In this document: piece after piece, positions 45,505 to 54,792 of the stretch | Numbering within the stretch: position 1 is the first letter of the stretch | How the letters are laid out: each line of letters opens with the position of its first letter | DNA from: an uncultured Oceanobacter sp. | Lineage (GTDB): Bacteria > Pseudomonadota > Gammaproteobacteria > Pseudomonadales > Oceanobacteraceae | Direction: 5' to 3' | Assembly: GCA_913061185.1 (NCBI GenBank) | Contig: CAJXTI010000001.1 | Coordinates: 160,701 to 224,700 of the forward strand | DNA length: 64,000 nt | Position numbers and translations under genes: made by a program | Notes under the pieces: generated by a model | Database searches by the model: none | What the model was told of the DNA's origin: nothing | The model's input: only the letters and a program-made list of their open reading frames with translations

Positions 45505-46140
45505 TCAGAACGGTGGTGGCGACACAATATCCATGCGCTCATCGGTAGTGGGGTGGCGAAAGGACAATTCTCGGGCATGCAGCTGCATGGTGGGTGTTGT
45601 CTGTTCCGAATAATTGGCGCTGTAAAAGGGATCGCCGATGATCGGGTGGCCAATTTGCTGCATGTGCAGGCGTAATTGATGGGAGCGGCCGGTCTTGGGG
45701 TACATCTCAATCCGGGTAGTACGTCGGCCTTCCGTGTCAGTGTCAACATCCAGCTTGTGCCAGCGGGTCAGGGCATAGCGTCCGTCCGTATGGCTGATTT
45801 TCTGTAATGGCCGGTTGGGCCAGTCGACAATGATCGGCAGATTGATACACCCGCCGCTACCTTTTGGTTCCCCGCTTACCAGCGCCTCATATACCTTGCG
45901 AGTGGTCTGCTTTTCAAACTGCTGCTGGATACAGGTCAGAGCCGGTTTGTTGCGGGCGTAAACAATAATGCCAGAGGTGTCGCGGTCAAGGCGATGCACA
46001 ATATGCAACTCACCGAGCAACGCTTGCAGACGGCCAAAAGCCGAGTCTTTGTCATACAAGCCGGGCACGCTGAGTAACCCGCCCGGTTTATTAAGAATGA
46101 CGATTTCGCTGTCTTGATAAAGAATACGTTGTTTAATCAT
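45505..46140 (-). CDS. RluA-family pseudouridine synthase
   Basis: This 211-residue RNA pseudouridine synthase has the catalytic Asp in the family motif LHIVHRLDRDTSGIIVYA. The terminal block IEMYPKTGRSHQLRLHMQQIGHPIIGDPFY is also standard. The short length, without the N-terminal S4 domain, matches RluA, which modifies 23S rRNA and some tRNAs; the close paralogue group TruC is not excluded. It overlaps the upstream gene by 8 bp. Confidence 0.9.
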   Translation of the reverse strand: MIKQRILYQDSEIVILNKPGGLLSVPGLYDKDSAFGRLQALLGELHIVHRLDRDTSGIIVYARNKPALTCIQQQFEKQTTRKVYEALVSGEPKGSGGCINLPIIVDWPNRPLQKISHTDGRYALTRWHKLDVDTDTEGRRTTRIEMYPKTGRSHQLRLHMQQIGHPIIGDPFYSANYSEQTTPTMQLHARELSFRHPTTDERMDIVSPPPF

Positions 46141-47437
46141 GGTAGGGGTATTGGTGTTTTTCCAGTATCTGCTGATAACTCCCGTCCTGTTTCATCTGTT
46201 GCAACATGTGATTGAAGCCAGTAATGAGGGCGGAAGCGTTGCTGAGTTGGCGATTGATCGCCAGATGAATGCTGGTTCTGGCAATGTCGCCGGGGGCGAG
46301 CACCAGATGTTCGGCAATGGTCGGATTGCTGGCCAGTTCGGTGCTGGCTACCCATTCGTCAACCAGAGCCAGATCAAGATTGTTGTTGGCAACGTCACGG
46401 AATAGCTGGGAGCAGTAATCCCGTGGTTCAACCGCGAAGTAACGATCTATGTTGTCCAGCCAGGGGCCATAATTTATTTCTGAGTAGATGCCCAGGCGCA
46501 ATGCTGGTGTGGTGATTTTCAGATGATTTTTGCCCTGATACTCAAAGTCACTGCTCTTGGATTTGATAAAGCGCAACTGACCATGAAGGTAGGCATCGGA
46601 CAGCAGCCATTTATCATCTTGCTGACCTGGCCAGGTCGATAATACACCCTGGATTTCGCCACTGTTGGTGGATTCCAGTACGCGCATCCAGGGCATGAAT
46701 TCAACTTCAACGCGATAGCCAAGACGGGAAAGTGCCGTTGTCACCAGTTCGGTTGCAATCCCGTCACCAAGTAATTGCTTGCCGGCGTACGGTGCCCAGC
46801 TATCGGATCCGAGTCGTACCACAGGCCGGTCATCTGGATATTCCTTGCTCAGTTTGACCATGGCCTGACTGAAGCCGTTTTCCTGGATCATTGCCTGAAC
46901 CTGATCGCGAAAGCTTTTTACCAGGCTCATACCGGCGATGGTGACATCATCGACACGCCACTGAGCGCTGTGGTAAAGGCGATAGTCAACGGTCAACGGC
47001 GGCTTGCCATTCAATTCAATAAGGCTGGGAACCAGCGCCTTGTTGTGGCCGTTATATCGGGTGTCCAGGAAGTGAACCGGTTGGTCATCATAAGCCCGGA
47101 AGGCACCGGCATAGGTTTTCAGCAGTTTGCGGCGAAACGCTTCCAGAAACAGGCTTTGCTGCTCGGAAGAAGCTCTGCGCCAGTACTTGCCAAGCACTTT
47201 TTTCCCCATTTGCCGGGTGTCAATCAAGGGCAGGATGCTGGTCGACAGCAGTTGATCCAGATAGCCGGGATGTGTCTCGATCAGAGCCCTGTCATTGGTC
47301 AAGTGGCTGGTGACCAGGCTGACAGCTGATTTGACCAGCTCATCCGGTGCGGTTTCGGTAGCAGCACCTGCGCTAACGCCAAAGAAGGGCAGTGAAGCCA
47401 GCAGGACAAGTTGGATCAGATAGCGACGAAACGGCAT
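46133..47437 (-). CDS. MlaC/Ttg2D domain fused to an SBP_bac_3 solute-binding domain
   Basis: This 434-residue periplasmic protein starts with a signal peptide (ending GVSAGAA). Residues about 32-190 match MlaC, the periplasmic phospholipid carrier: ILPLIDTRQMGKKVLGKYW, EAFRRKLLKTYAGAFRAYDDQPV and VDDVTIAGMSLVKSFRDQVQAMI. Residues about 207-430 match the amino-acid-type binding domain SBP_bac_3: VRLGSDSWAPYAGKQLLGDGIATELVTTALSRLGY and DLALVDEWVASTEL. Each domain occurs alone in most bacteria. No frame break is seen in the joining stretch. A role linking lipid transfer to ligand sensing is a guess. The downstream RluA-type gene overlaps it by 8 bp. Confidence 0.8.
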   Translation of the reverse strand: MPFRRYLIQLVLLASLPFFGVSAGAATETAPDELVKSAVSLVTSHLTNDRALIETHPGYLDQLLSTSILPLIDTRQMGKKVLGKYWRRASSEQQSLFLEAFRRKLLKTYAGAFRAYDDQPVHFLDTRYNGHNKALVPSLIELNGKPPLTVDYRLYHSAQWRVDDVTIAGMSLVKSFRDQVQAMIQENGFSQAMVKLSKEYPDDRPVVRLGSDSWAPYAGKQLLGDGIATELVTTALSRLGYRVEVEFMPWMRVLESTNSGEIQGVLSTWPGQQDDKWLLSDAYLHGQLRFIKSKSSDFEYQGKNHLKITTPALRLGIYSEINYGPWLDNIDRYFAVEPRDYCSQLFRDVANNNLDLALVDEWVASTELASNPTIAEHLVLAPGDIARTSIHLAINRQLSNASALITGFNHMLQQMKQDGSYQQILEKHQYPYHD

Positions 47438-47484
47438 GGCAAATCCTGTGGGTTAATCCTGTAAATTGAAAGGGACAGTCTGGC

Positions 47485-48852
47485 TTACAAGCAAATATCG
47501 GGCAAGTTTCGCACCAGCATGACCTTTTCCGCATTTGAGATCACACTATTTGCCGGGATATTGATATCAACAATAAAACCGGATCCTGGTGCATCGTGAC
47601 GAGATTTGCCCTGACGATCCTGGATGTGCTCGAGAATAAACGAAATATTGCCCGTTGGGGTCATCAATTCCAGCCTGTCGCCCACTTCAAAGCGGTTACG
47701 CACATCAATACGCAAGCGACCGTCGGTCATTCCCATGCTTTCACCGACAAATTGCTGGCCGGTGCTGGTCGATGTACCACGTTCGTAATTTTGATATTCG
47801 TCGTGAACGTGGCGGCGAAAAAAGCCTTCGGTATAGCCACGATTAGACATGTTCTCCAAGGTATTCATCAGGTTTTTGTCAAAATCTCGTCCGTTGGCCG
47901 CGTCATCAATGGCTTTTCGGTAAGCTTGAGCAGTGCGGGCAACATAGTAGTGAGATTTGGTTCGGCCTTCGATTTTAAGCGAGTGAACGCCTAGTTTGAC
48001 CAGTTGGTCAATATGCTGGATGGCACGAAGGTCACGCGAGTTCATGATGTAGGTGCCGTGTTCATCTTCGAACGCTGGCATGTATTCGTTGCTGCGACCC
48101 GCTTCCTGTAACAGGAAGATTTTGTCGGTGCTGCTGCCCATGCCGAGGGTCGGTGTTTTATCCGGGCGGAATACTGGCCCGGACGGGTCGAATTCTTGCG
48201 CTCCAGCAGGAATGACGTCGCCAGCGTCAGTTTCCCTGGCTTCATGAGCATCGTATTTCCAGCGGCAGGCATTGGTGCAGCTACCCTGGTTGGGGTCACG
48301 GTGGTTCATGTAGCCGGACAGCAAGCAGCGGCCTGAGTAAGCAATACACAAGGCGCCGTGAACAAAGACTTCGATTTCCATTTCCGGGCTGCGCTGGCGA
48401 ATATCGGCGATCTCGTGCAACGACAACTCGCGGGAGAGAATAATCCGGCTCACACCCTGACGTCGCCAGAACTCTACGGCGGCATAGTTGACGACATTGG
48501 CTTGCACGGACAGGTGGATAACGGTATCTGGCCAGCGATCCTTGACCAGCATGATCAGGCCGGGATCAGACATAATCAGGGCGTCGGGTTGCATGGCAAT
48601 CACCGGTGCAATATCCCCCATGTAGGTATCGACCTTACTGTTATGGGGCGCGATATTACTGGCTACATAGAACTTCTTGCCCAATTGATGGGCTTGAGAA
48701 ATGCCCTGGTTCAGTTTCTCCAGGGTAAAGTCGTTGTTGCGCACTCGCAAGCTGTAGCGCGGCTGGCCGGCATAAACCGCGTCGGCACCATAAGCAAATG
48801 CGTATTCCATGTTTTTGATGGTGCCGGCGGGGGAGAGCAGTTCAGGGATCAT
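47485..48852 (-). CDS. trhP: U32-family tRNA hydroxylation protein TrhP (YegQ)
   Basis: TrhP is needed for 5-hydroxyuridine formation at tRNA wobble position 34, using prephenate in Escherichia coli. The 455-residue protein has PELLSPAGTIKNMEYAFAYGADAVYAG, the U32 signature EVFVHGALCIAYSGRCLLSGYM, and Cys residues in GSCTNACRWKY that bind an Fe-S cluster. The C-terminal domain with NISFILEHIQDRQG is TrhP-like. ATG at 48852 is used. The family name 'peptidase U32' is historical. Confidence 0.92.
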   Translation of the reverse strand: MIPELLSPAGTIKNMEYAFAYGADAVYAGQPRYSLRVRNNDFTLEKLNQGISQAHQLGKKFYVASNIAPHNSKVDTYMGDIAPVIAMQPDALIMSDPGLIMLVKDRWPDTVIHLSVQANVVNYAAVEFWRRQGVSRIILSRELSLHEIADIRQRSPEMEIEVFVHGALCIAYSGRCLLSGYMNHRDPNQGSCTNACRWKYDAHEARETDAGDVIPAGAQEFDPSGPVFRPDKTPTLGMGSSTDKIFLLQEAGRSNEYMPAFEDEHGTYIMNSRDLRAIQHIDQLVKLGVHSLKIEGRTKSHYYVARTAQAYRKAIDDAANGRDFDKNLMNTLENMSNRGYTEGFFRRHVHDEYQNYERGTSTSTGQQFVGESMGMTDGRLRIDVRNRFEVGDRLELMTPTGNISFILEHIQDRQGKSRHDAPGSGFIVDINIPANSVISNAEKVMLVRNLPDICL

Positions 48853-48974
48853 GGTGTTGGTTCTGGGTACGGGTTGGATAGTGAATTGAGGGTGCGTCTT
48901 TAGATGCACCCTTGAATAAACGCACCAGTTTAGCGTCGTTTCACTTCGTTATATTGATCCAGCCCGGGTTCCGT

Positions 48975-49496
48975 CTATTCAGCGACTCCGAACAGACTGA
49001 CGTCCATTTCAGCCATCCAGACAAAAAAATCCTTGCTCACAGGAATGTGTCGCAAACTGCTGAACTGGCTCTGGAATTCTTTTTGTATCGAGGCAAAGTA
49101 GTGTTTCAGTTCGGCGGTTTCTGCACCCAGTTCGGTCATTTGCGCATAAATATCGGTGACGTACTGGTTGAGTAGTTCGATATCATCACAGGCGTCATCA
49201 AAAATGCACTCGGTAGAGGCATACAAGGCGGCGTTACACAGATCGACGATTTGCCAGCCCAGGGTGTCGGACTCTGTCAGCTCTGAGCGCCATTCACTGA
49301 ACTGGGCAAAAAAACGTTCCAGGTTGGCGCGGGAGGTCAGCTCACCCTTGAGAAAGGCGGTTTGCTTATTGAGCAGCTTGGTGTAGGGGCTAACATCAAG
49401 CTGTTGGTCATCTTGCCACATTTGTATATGCGGTAAATTGATGCGGGCTAACAGCAGGCAATAGGCGCTGCGGCTGGCGGCATGTTCAGGTGTCAT
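48975..49496 (-). CDS. Protein of unknown function
   Basis: This 173-residue acidic, mostly helical protein has segments such as SPYTKLLNKQTAFLKGELTSR and ECIFDDACDDIELLNQYVTDIYAQMTEL. It contains no recognised domain, signal peptide or membrane helix. It lies between trhP and rlmG in the same direction, about 120 bp from the former and 36 bp from rlmG, and is probably a lineage-specific gene. Confidence 0.65.
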   Translation of the reverse strand: MTPEHAASRSAYCLLLARINLPHIQMWQDDQQLDVSPYTKLLNKQTAFLKGELTSRANLERFFAQFSEWRSELTESDTLGWQIVDLCNAALYASTECIFDDACDDIELLNQYVTDIYAQMTELGAETAELKHYFASIQKEFQSQFSSLRHIPVSKDFFVWMAEMDVSLFGVAE

Positions 49497-49532
49497 AGGG
49501 AAGAAGGTCCTGTAATGGGTGTCAGGGGGTCA

Positions 49533-50645
49533 TTATCTGGGCGACTGGCACCAGAATATAACGAAGCGCTGATCGGAGTTAATCCGTTGAACCCGTGCAA
49601 ACAGGCGTTTGAGCAGGGGTGGGTAGTGCAGGTGGCGATTGGCAACCACCAGCAAATTGCCATGCGGTTTCAGTTGGCGGGCGGAGTCGTTGAACATGTC
49701 GCTGGCAATATTGTTTAGTTGTTTATGGCCGTCATGAAAAGGTGGATTGCATACGACCCAGTCCAGCGGCTCACTGACTGCACTCAGGCTGTGACCGTGA
49801 CGACACGCAATATCCACGTTTGCATTCAGCGCATTCTGTTGTGCCGACTCAACGGCAGGAAGGTAGTCATCGGTCTGGATAACCTGAAGTTCCGGGTGGC
49901 GTTGCTTGAGCCATAAGCCAAGAATGCCGTTGCCGCAGCCAAGATCACACAGCCTCCCGGTAACGTCAGGTAGTTGTGCTTGCGTTATTGTGTCTGGGCT
50001 GGACAGAGTGTGCAGCAGAAACTCAGCGCCGGGATCCAGGCTGGCTCGGGAAAACACACCTGGAAGGGATTGGATGTTTAGCGGGCCAACCTGATATTCC
50101 TGCCACAAGCGTAAGCCCGGATCGTTGGCGGGGTGGCGAACCTGCACCAGTCTGGCTTTACGTTTGATAGGCAGTTGCTGGTAGTGGGCGCAATGCTGTT
50201 CCAGCCAGTTCAACCAGCGAACGGGAATGTGCTTGGCCATGCCCGCCAGATAAATAGTGGTCTGGCTGTCAAGGTGTTCCCGACAGAGTTGCAGCCAGTA
50301 ACGCAGCTGTTCAAAGTTTTTGGGTAGCCGGATAATGACTTGGCTAATATCGCTGTCTTGCAGTTGTTGGGGGGTATTGATCCAGCGAGCGTCTGTTTGG
50401 TCGAGACCGTTGCGTTGACGGTTATTAATACTGGACTGGTGTGCGCAGGCGCTATCAAGCCAGCAAACAGGTTGCTGCAGCGCACAAGCCAGTGCGCCAT
50501 AACGATCATTAAACAGCAAGGTGGGCGTGTCGCAATCAAGGTGATCCATCAGGTATTCGTCAGCGCTGTCCCAGGGGCGCGCGATCTGCTCGGGTACGGC
50601 AGGAAAACACTCAAGTTCCAGTGACGTGGCCGGCCACCAGCTCAT
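49533..50645 (-). CDS. rlmG: 23S rRNA (guanine1835-N2)-methyltransferase
   Basis: RlmG methylates G1835 of 23S rRNA using SAM. The 370-residue protein has the two-domain RsmC/RlmG arrangement: an N-terminal degenerate methyltransferase domain and a C-terminal active one with GRLCDLGCGNGILGLWL (motif I) and the catalytic motif WVVCNPPFHDGHKQL. The length agrees with E. coli RlmG (378). Its first base is shared with the stop codon of the upstream gene. Confidence 0.93.
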   Translation of the reverse strand: MSWWPATSLELECFPAVPEQIARPWDSADEYLMDHLDCDTPTLLFNDRYGALACALQQPVCWLDSACAHQSSINNRQRNGLDQTDARWINTPQQLQDSDISQVIIRLPKNFEQLRYWLQLCREHLDSQTTIYLAGMAKHIPVRWLNWLEQHCAHYQQLPIKRKARLVQVRHPANDPGLRLWQEYQVGPLNIQSLPGVFSRASLDPGAEFLLHTLSSPDTITQAQLPDVTGRLCDLGCGNGILGLWLKQRHPELQVIQTDDYLPAVESAQQNALNANVDIACRHGHSLSAVSEPLDWVVCNPPFHDGHKQLNNIASDMFNDSARQLKPHGNLLVVANRHLHYPPLLKRLFARVQRINSDQRFVIFWCQSPR

Positions 50646-50995
50646 CAGTAAATATCTTTGAAATCTTTGTCTTCCAGCTGATCGAGCAACGAGCGTTCTG
50701 GCAAGTCAGGCTTGGGCTGTCGGGCCGCAACCGCTGGCTCCACAATTTCTGCAGCAGGTTTGTTGCTGACGAGATTTTTTTGGTTGTCAGCTGTTTTTTC
50801 TGCTTGCTCTTTGTTTAATGCGGCTTTGGCTTCCGGGTTTTCGGCCAGAAATTTCTCAAAAACAGAGGGGACGCGATTTTTGACGCGTTTGCCGGTTTGG
50901 CGATCATTGCCAGCCTCACGCTTTAATTTGGCAGCGTTGCCGGTCTTTACCTTGTGGATGCGTTTGAGTGATCGGTTTTTTTTCAGGCGGGTCAT
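50645..50995 (-). CDS. Small basic protein of unknown function
   Basis: This 116-residue protein has a very basic N-terminus (RLKKNRSLKRIHKVKTGNAAKLKREAG) and a C-terminal acidic end (LLDQLEDKDFKDIY). It is mostly low-complexity and helical. The basic stretch suggests RNA or ribosome contact, which would fit its position directly upstream of the rRNA methyltransferase gene; this is inference. I do not recognise a family. Confidence 0.65.
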   Translation of the reverse strand: MTRLKKNRSLKRIHKVKTGNAAKLKREAGNDRQTGKRVKNRVPSVFEKFLAENPEAKAALNKEQAEKTADNQKNLVSNKPAAEIVEPAVAARQPKPDLPERSLLDQLEDKDFKDIY

Positions 50996-51135
50996 GATTG
51001 GCTACATCAACAAGGGTAAGTGAACAAGCGCGGAATGATAACAAAGCGGGACTGTATTTACATCTGGTACTGGCGCGTTATTGTGTCCGGCTGATTGACT
51101 TAACCTTGACTTTATATACAGGAAACCACATTCAA

Positions 51136-52074
51136 ATGTATTGGCAATCCCTTGTTTTTACAGGAGAAATAGTACTCCCCGTATTTCTTCTTGTGGTTCT
51201 GGGTGTTATCTTGCGCCAGCGTCGTCTTATCGATGATCATTTTGTTACGGTCAGTTCCCGACTGGTTTTTACACTGACTCTCCCCGTACTGGTGTTTCTG
51301 GCAATATCAAAAGTACATTTTGATTCCGGTGTTCATCTTGGCCTGGTGATTTTTGTCGCCCTGGCTATTTTATTCAGCTGCATCTTCAGTGGCATATGGG
51401 CGCGGATAGCCGGTGTGGATGAGGCCGATATCAGCGCGTTTGTGCAAGCCTCGTTTCGGGGTAATCTGGGTATTATCGGCATCTCTATGGTGGTGTACGC
51501 GTTTGGTGACCAGGGCACGCAGATCGGTGCTCTGGTACTTGCCATTGGTGTCCCTATGTACAATCTCTTGTCGGTCATGGTGCTGGCTAGAGGACAAGGT
51601 GTAAATTGGTCTGGCCAGCTCTTGCTGATTGCAAAAAACCCGCTGATCATCGCCATTGTGCTCGCATTGCCCTTCAGTCTGTTTGGATGGCAGTTACCCA
51701 AGCCACTGCACAGTGCTGCCAGTAGTCTGGGGCAGATGACATTACCCCTGGCGTTGATCAGTGTTGGCGGTACGCTGGACTTCCGAGCTCTCAGGGCGGC
51801 CAACTCAACGGCGCTGCAAATATCCCTGTTGAAGCTTGTTATCTTGCCGGTACTGATCGTGTTGTCAGCCATTACGGTGGGAATTCGCGGTGTTGAACTT
51901 GGGGTCGTTGCCTTGATGATGGCCAGCCCGACAGCCGCGGCTGCTTTTGTCATGGCTCGAGCGATGGGGGCGAACCATGTGCTGACTGCGAATGCCATTG
52001 CGGTCAGTACTTTGGGTTCAATGCTGACGATGGGTGGAATTTTCTATGTTTTACGTATTATGTCACTGCTATAG
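51136..52074 (+). CDS. AEC (auxin efflux carrier) family transporter
   Basis: This 312-residue membrane protein has ten predicted helices in two five-helix repeats. It shows VLPVFLLVVLGVILRQRRLIDDHFV and LTLPVLVFLAISK, with later LALISVGGTLDFR and PTAAAAFVMARAMGAN, all AEC-family marks. Bacterial members export or import organic acids (malate, malonate) or amino acids; the substrate here is unknown. ATG at 51136 with AGGAAA upstream is chosen over longer in-frame forms that would add 46 hydrophilic residues. Confidence 0.88.
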   Translation: MYWQSLVFTGEIVLPVFLLVVLGVILRQRRLIDDHFVTVSSRLVFTLTLPVLVFLAISKVHFDSGVHLGLVIFVALAILFSCIFSGIWARIAGVDEADISAFVQASFRGNLGIIGISMVVYAFGDQGTQIGALVLAIGVPMYNLLSVMVLARGQGVNWSGQLLLIAKNPLIIAIVLALPFSLFGWQLPKPLHSAASSLGQMTLPLALISVGGTLDFRALRAANSTALQISLLKLVILPVLIVLSAITVGIRGVELGVVALMMASPTAAAAFVMARAMGANHVLTANAIAVSTLGSMLTMGGIFYVLRIMSLL

Positions 52075-52120
52075 TGACAATCTTAGGCTGTTTTTGACAA
52101 TTTTGGGATCGGTGGTGTAA

Positions 52121-53089
52121 ATGCCAGATGGGAAACGCCAGTTGGTTTATTTGGCATCCAATCAACGAGGGCTTGAGTTAGAGCGTTATGAAATTGAACG
52201 CTTGCTAGCCCGGTTGAACATGACAAACGTCAGTTTTTCCTGTCGCGAGGATGGTGATGGCTACGATTGGGATCTGGCTCGCCAGCAAATCGAATTGGCA
52301 GATTTGTTTATTCTGCTGGTTGGTGATGAGTACGGCCCCATGGCGCCGACAGGGATCAGTTATCTGCACCGGGAATTTGTCCATGCCAGAACCATCGGCA
52401 AGCCGGTACTGGCATTTCTGAAAAACCTTCCTGTTGGTGGCTCCCTGACGCCAGAACAAGGGCGGCTGAAAGGGTTCTATCAGTTGGTGACGCAGCAAGT
52501 CAGTTACAAGTTGTGGCATTTACGCGATGAGTTATTGTCCTATGCCAGAACCGCTATCAACAATATCGAGCCGCGACTGGATTTTGGTTGGGTGCGCTGG
52601 ACCGAAAAGATGGAAAAGCAGGAGCCAGTCACCGGTAGCCAGGATGCGGCCATGACCGGTGACGCAGCCGTGGTTGATCTTGGTGGTGGCTCACTGACGG
52701 TTCGAGAGCGTCTTGAAATGAGCCGCAAACCCGTCAACCTGATGGTTTCCGCCAAAGTGTACCAGGGCGGTAATCTTTCTCGCGAGGAGATGATACTGCC
52801 AGCCCGGCTGGATCAGCTGTATCGGGCCCTGCACAGTTCCTTTGCCGGTAATATAAGCGAGGATCGACTGAGGGGGTGCCTGGAAACTTTTATCGCCGAC
52901 ACTGTACGAAAGCAGCTCCTTGGTCGTCGCCCCAATGCCCATGCAGTGGATGATATCCGGGTCAGTAAATCCCAGTTTCGTTCGATTATGGAAACCTGGG
53001 AGCGCCTTGGGCTGGCAGCGCATACAGAAAAAGCCGGGCGCCACTACTGGATTGCCAATAGTGATCTGGCACAGGTGCGTACGGTCTGA
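52121..53089 (+). CDS. DUF4062-domain protein with a C-terminal winged-helix-like region
   Basis: This 322-residue cytoplasmic protein opens with a DUF4062 domain (residues about 7-100): VYLASNQRGLELERYEIERLL, then LARQQIELADLFILLVGDEYG and SYLHREFVHARTIGKPVLAFL, the standard block pattern. The central part is loop-rich (VVDLGGGSLTVRERLE). The last 100 residues, ending ETWERLGLAAHTEKAGRHYWI, look like a winged helix. DUF4062 domains often sit in signalling or defence NTPases, but no NTPase is present here. It is 46 bp after the AEC gene. Confidence 0.7.
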   Translation: MPDGKRQLVYLASNQRGLELERYEIERLLARLNMTNVSFSCREDGDGYDWDLARQQIELADLFILLVGDEYGPMAPTGISYLHREFVHARTIGKPVLAFLKNLPVGGSLTPEQGRLKGFYQLVTQQVSYKLWHLRDELLSYARTAINNIEPRLDFGWVRWTEKMEKQEPVTGSQDAAMTGDAAVVDLGGGSLTVRERLEMSRKPVNLMVSAKVYQGGNLSREEMILPARLDQLYRALHSSFAGNISEDRLRGCLETFIADTVRKQLLGRRPNAHAVDDIRVSKSQFRSIMETWERLGLAAHTEKAGRHYWIANSDLAQVRTV

Positions 53090-53172
53090 TAGGAGTAATG
53101 CCGGCTGTTACCCGTCGGTGTGGCAACATCCGGCTTGATTGCGATAGTGGCTCTTGGCGGATTGGCGGCAAC

Positions 53173-53514
53173 TTAACGGCTGCTGCCAGAACTCCCCAGT
53201 AACGACTGCCGCTGCTCCCACTCCTCTCTCATGCTGTCACAGACTGAGTCACATAACTCAAAGATAAATGGCGCGCCAATGCTGAAGTAAGCCATGTTGC
53301 CTTCCTGGCGGCGGCGCACCAGGCCATGAGTTCTCAGTGTAGACAGATGCTTGGAGACATTGGGCTGGGATGCGCCCGTTGCTTCGACCAGTTGGCCAAC
53401 CGATTTTTCTCCCGGTTGCAGCTGGTGCAAAATTCTCAGGCGCATTGGATCAGACAGCAAACGAAACCTCTGCGCGATCAGTTCCAGCATTTCTTCAGAC
53501 AGATTTTCTTGCAT
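53173..53514 (-). CDS. ArsR-family regulator
   Basis: This 113-residue winged-helix protein has the ArsR/SmtB HTH: LLSDPMRLRILHQLQPGEKSVGQLVEATGASQPNVSKHLSTLRTHGLVRRRQEGNMAYFSI. The usual metal Cys motif (ELCVC) in the recognition helix is absent, so metal sensing of ArsR type is unlikely; it may respond to redox or another signal. The start has GGAG upstream. It is not near an obvious target gene. Confidence 0.9.
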   Translation of the reverse strand: MQENLSEEMLELIAQRFRLLSDPMRLRILHQLQPGEKSVGQLVEATGASQPNVSKHLSTLRTHGLVRRRQEGNMAYFSIGAPFIFELCDSVCDSMREEWEQRQSLLGSSGSSR

Positions 53515-53608
53515 GGATTATTCTCCTTCTTGGTGGAGAGTGTACGGCATGTCTGAAAATTCAAATATAGTCATGAAGATATATTTGCTGGAACTTTTTC
53601 TGTAGTCG

Positions 53609-54703
53609 TTATTCTTTTTTGTTATTAGTGATGACGAAATCTGCTTTCACCGGAAGGTGATCTGACAGTTGCTGCACCTCCAGCGACTGAATGACACTCG
53701 CATATTCGACAGATAACCGTTGACTATAAAACAAATAATCCAGGGTTCGATCTGGCCCGGTCACTTCTGGGTCGTTCGGGTAGTGCGTAAACCAGTCTGC
53801 GGCGGCATCGCGGATATTGTCTTGACCGGGTACAGATGGCCATCGAAGCAGTTGTTGTAGCTCAGTGGCTTCCTGGTAGAGATAATGCTGACTGGGTTGT
53901 AATTGCGCCAGTTGTCCCGGCATTAACAGATTCAGGTCGCCACCCAATATAAATGGTGATCCGCTCAGATCCTGTTCCTGCATCAGGCTGGCTGCCACTT
54001 CAACCTGCCTTTTCATGGTGTCGCTGCCCTGGGCGAATGCATCAAAGTGCGTATTGAACAGTCGCCATTCGGGACCATCGATAGTCGGCAAGCTGACGCC
54101 CAGAATCGCACGTTTGAGATAGAACTGTGCCGACACGAGATCCATAGGGGGTTGTGGCAGGCGATAACGCAAAGCGTCGCTGATCTTGTAACGTGAGAGG
54201 GTAATCAGTTTCATGCCGACGCTGCCCTTGATCCTCGGGTGTGGAATATAATCGGCTTTCCAGTAGTAGGTGCTGGCAATGCAGGGGTACATGTCGTCAG
54301 GAAGCTGCTTGAGCAGCTCTGCCAGCTGATCGGCATGGTCAGTTGCCGCCGCGTTGTGGTGGACTTCCTGGAGAAAAACAATGTCCGGCGCTTCTCGCTG
54401 TAATAACGCAGCAATCCCGGTCGTGGTTGTAGCGATATCCTGAGACGTTGGCCGATCATCCGGCCCGCGGTTATCCGGCAAATCAAAATAGAAAACATAG
54501 TGCTTGCCAGCAAAAAACTGCACATTGTAACTCATGACAGATAATGGCCCGTCCGAGATGGTATAGCTGGGCGTCGCGGTCGGGCAGGAGAGTTTGGCAC
54601 TTTCCAGTTCGGCGGGATGATAGGTGCTGAAATAAATCCAAGCGACGAACAGCAGCAGGGTACCAACAGAAAAAAGCACCGCCGTATAGATCATCTTTTT
54701 CAT
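53609..54703 (-). CDS. Endonuclease/exonuclease/phosphatase-family protein
   Basis: This 364-residue protein has one N-terminal transmembrane anchor (residues about 4-26). The EEP domain follows with LSVMSYNVQFFAG (Asn), DIVFLQEVHHNA (Glu), GVSLPTIDGPEWRLFNTHFDAF, SPFILGGDLNLLMPG (Asp-Asn) and LSDHLPVKAD (terminal Asp-His), giving the full metal/catalytic set. Relatives are DNases, sphingomyelinases or phosphatases. The anchor places the domain in the periplasm. The substrate is unknown. Confidence 0.88.
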   Translation of the reverse strand: MKKMIYTAVLFSVGTLLLFVAWIYFSTYHPAELESAKLSCPTATPSYTISDGPLSVMSYNVQFFAGKHYVFYFDLPDNRGPDDRPTSQDIATTTTGIAALLQREAPDIVFLQEVHHNAAATDHADQLAELLKQLPDDMYPCIASTYYWKADYIPHPRIKGSVGMKLITLSRYKISDALRYRLPQPPMDLVSAQFYLKRAILGVSLPTIDGPEWRLFNTHFDAFAQGSDTMKRQVEVAASLMQEQDLSGSPFILGGDLNLLMPGQLAQLQPSQHYLYQEATELQQLLRWPSVPGQDNIRDAAADWFTHYPNDPEVTGPDRTLDYLFYSQRLSVEYASVIQSLEVQQLSDHLPVKADFVITNNKKE

Positions 54704-54792
54704 CGATCAGGACTCCATGTCAGAATACTGGCGGGCGGTGGGCATCCGGGGCTAACTCGCTGTATACTGGCGCCGCCATTTCAGGGGTTGCC

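Noticed and set aside
51095..51118. Promoter TTGACT...TATATA before the AEC transporter
   Set aside because: The spacing is about 12 bp, too short for a sigma-70 promoter.
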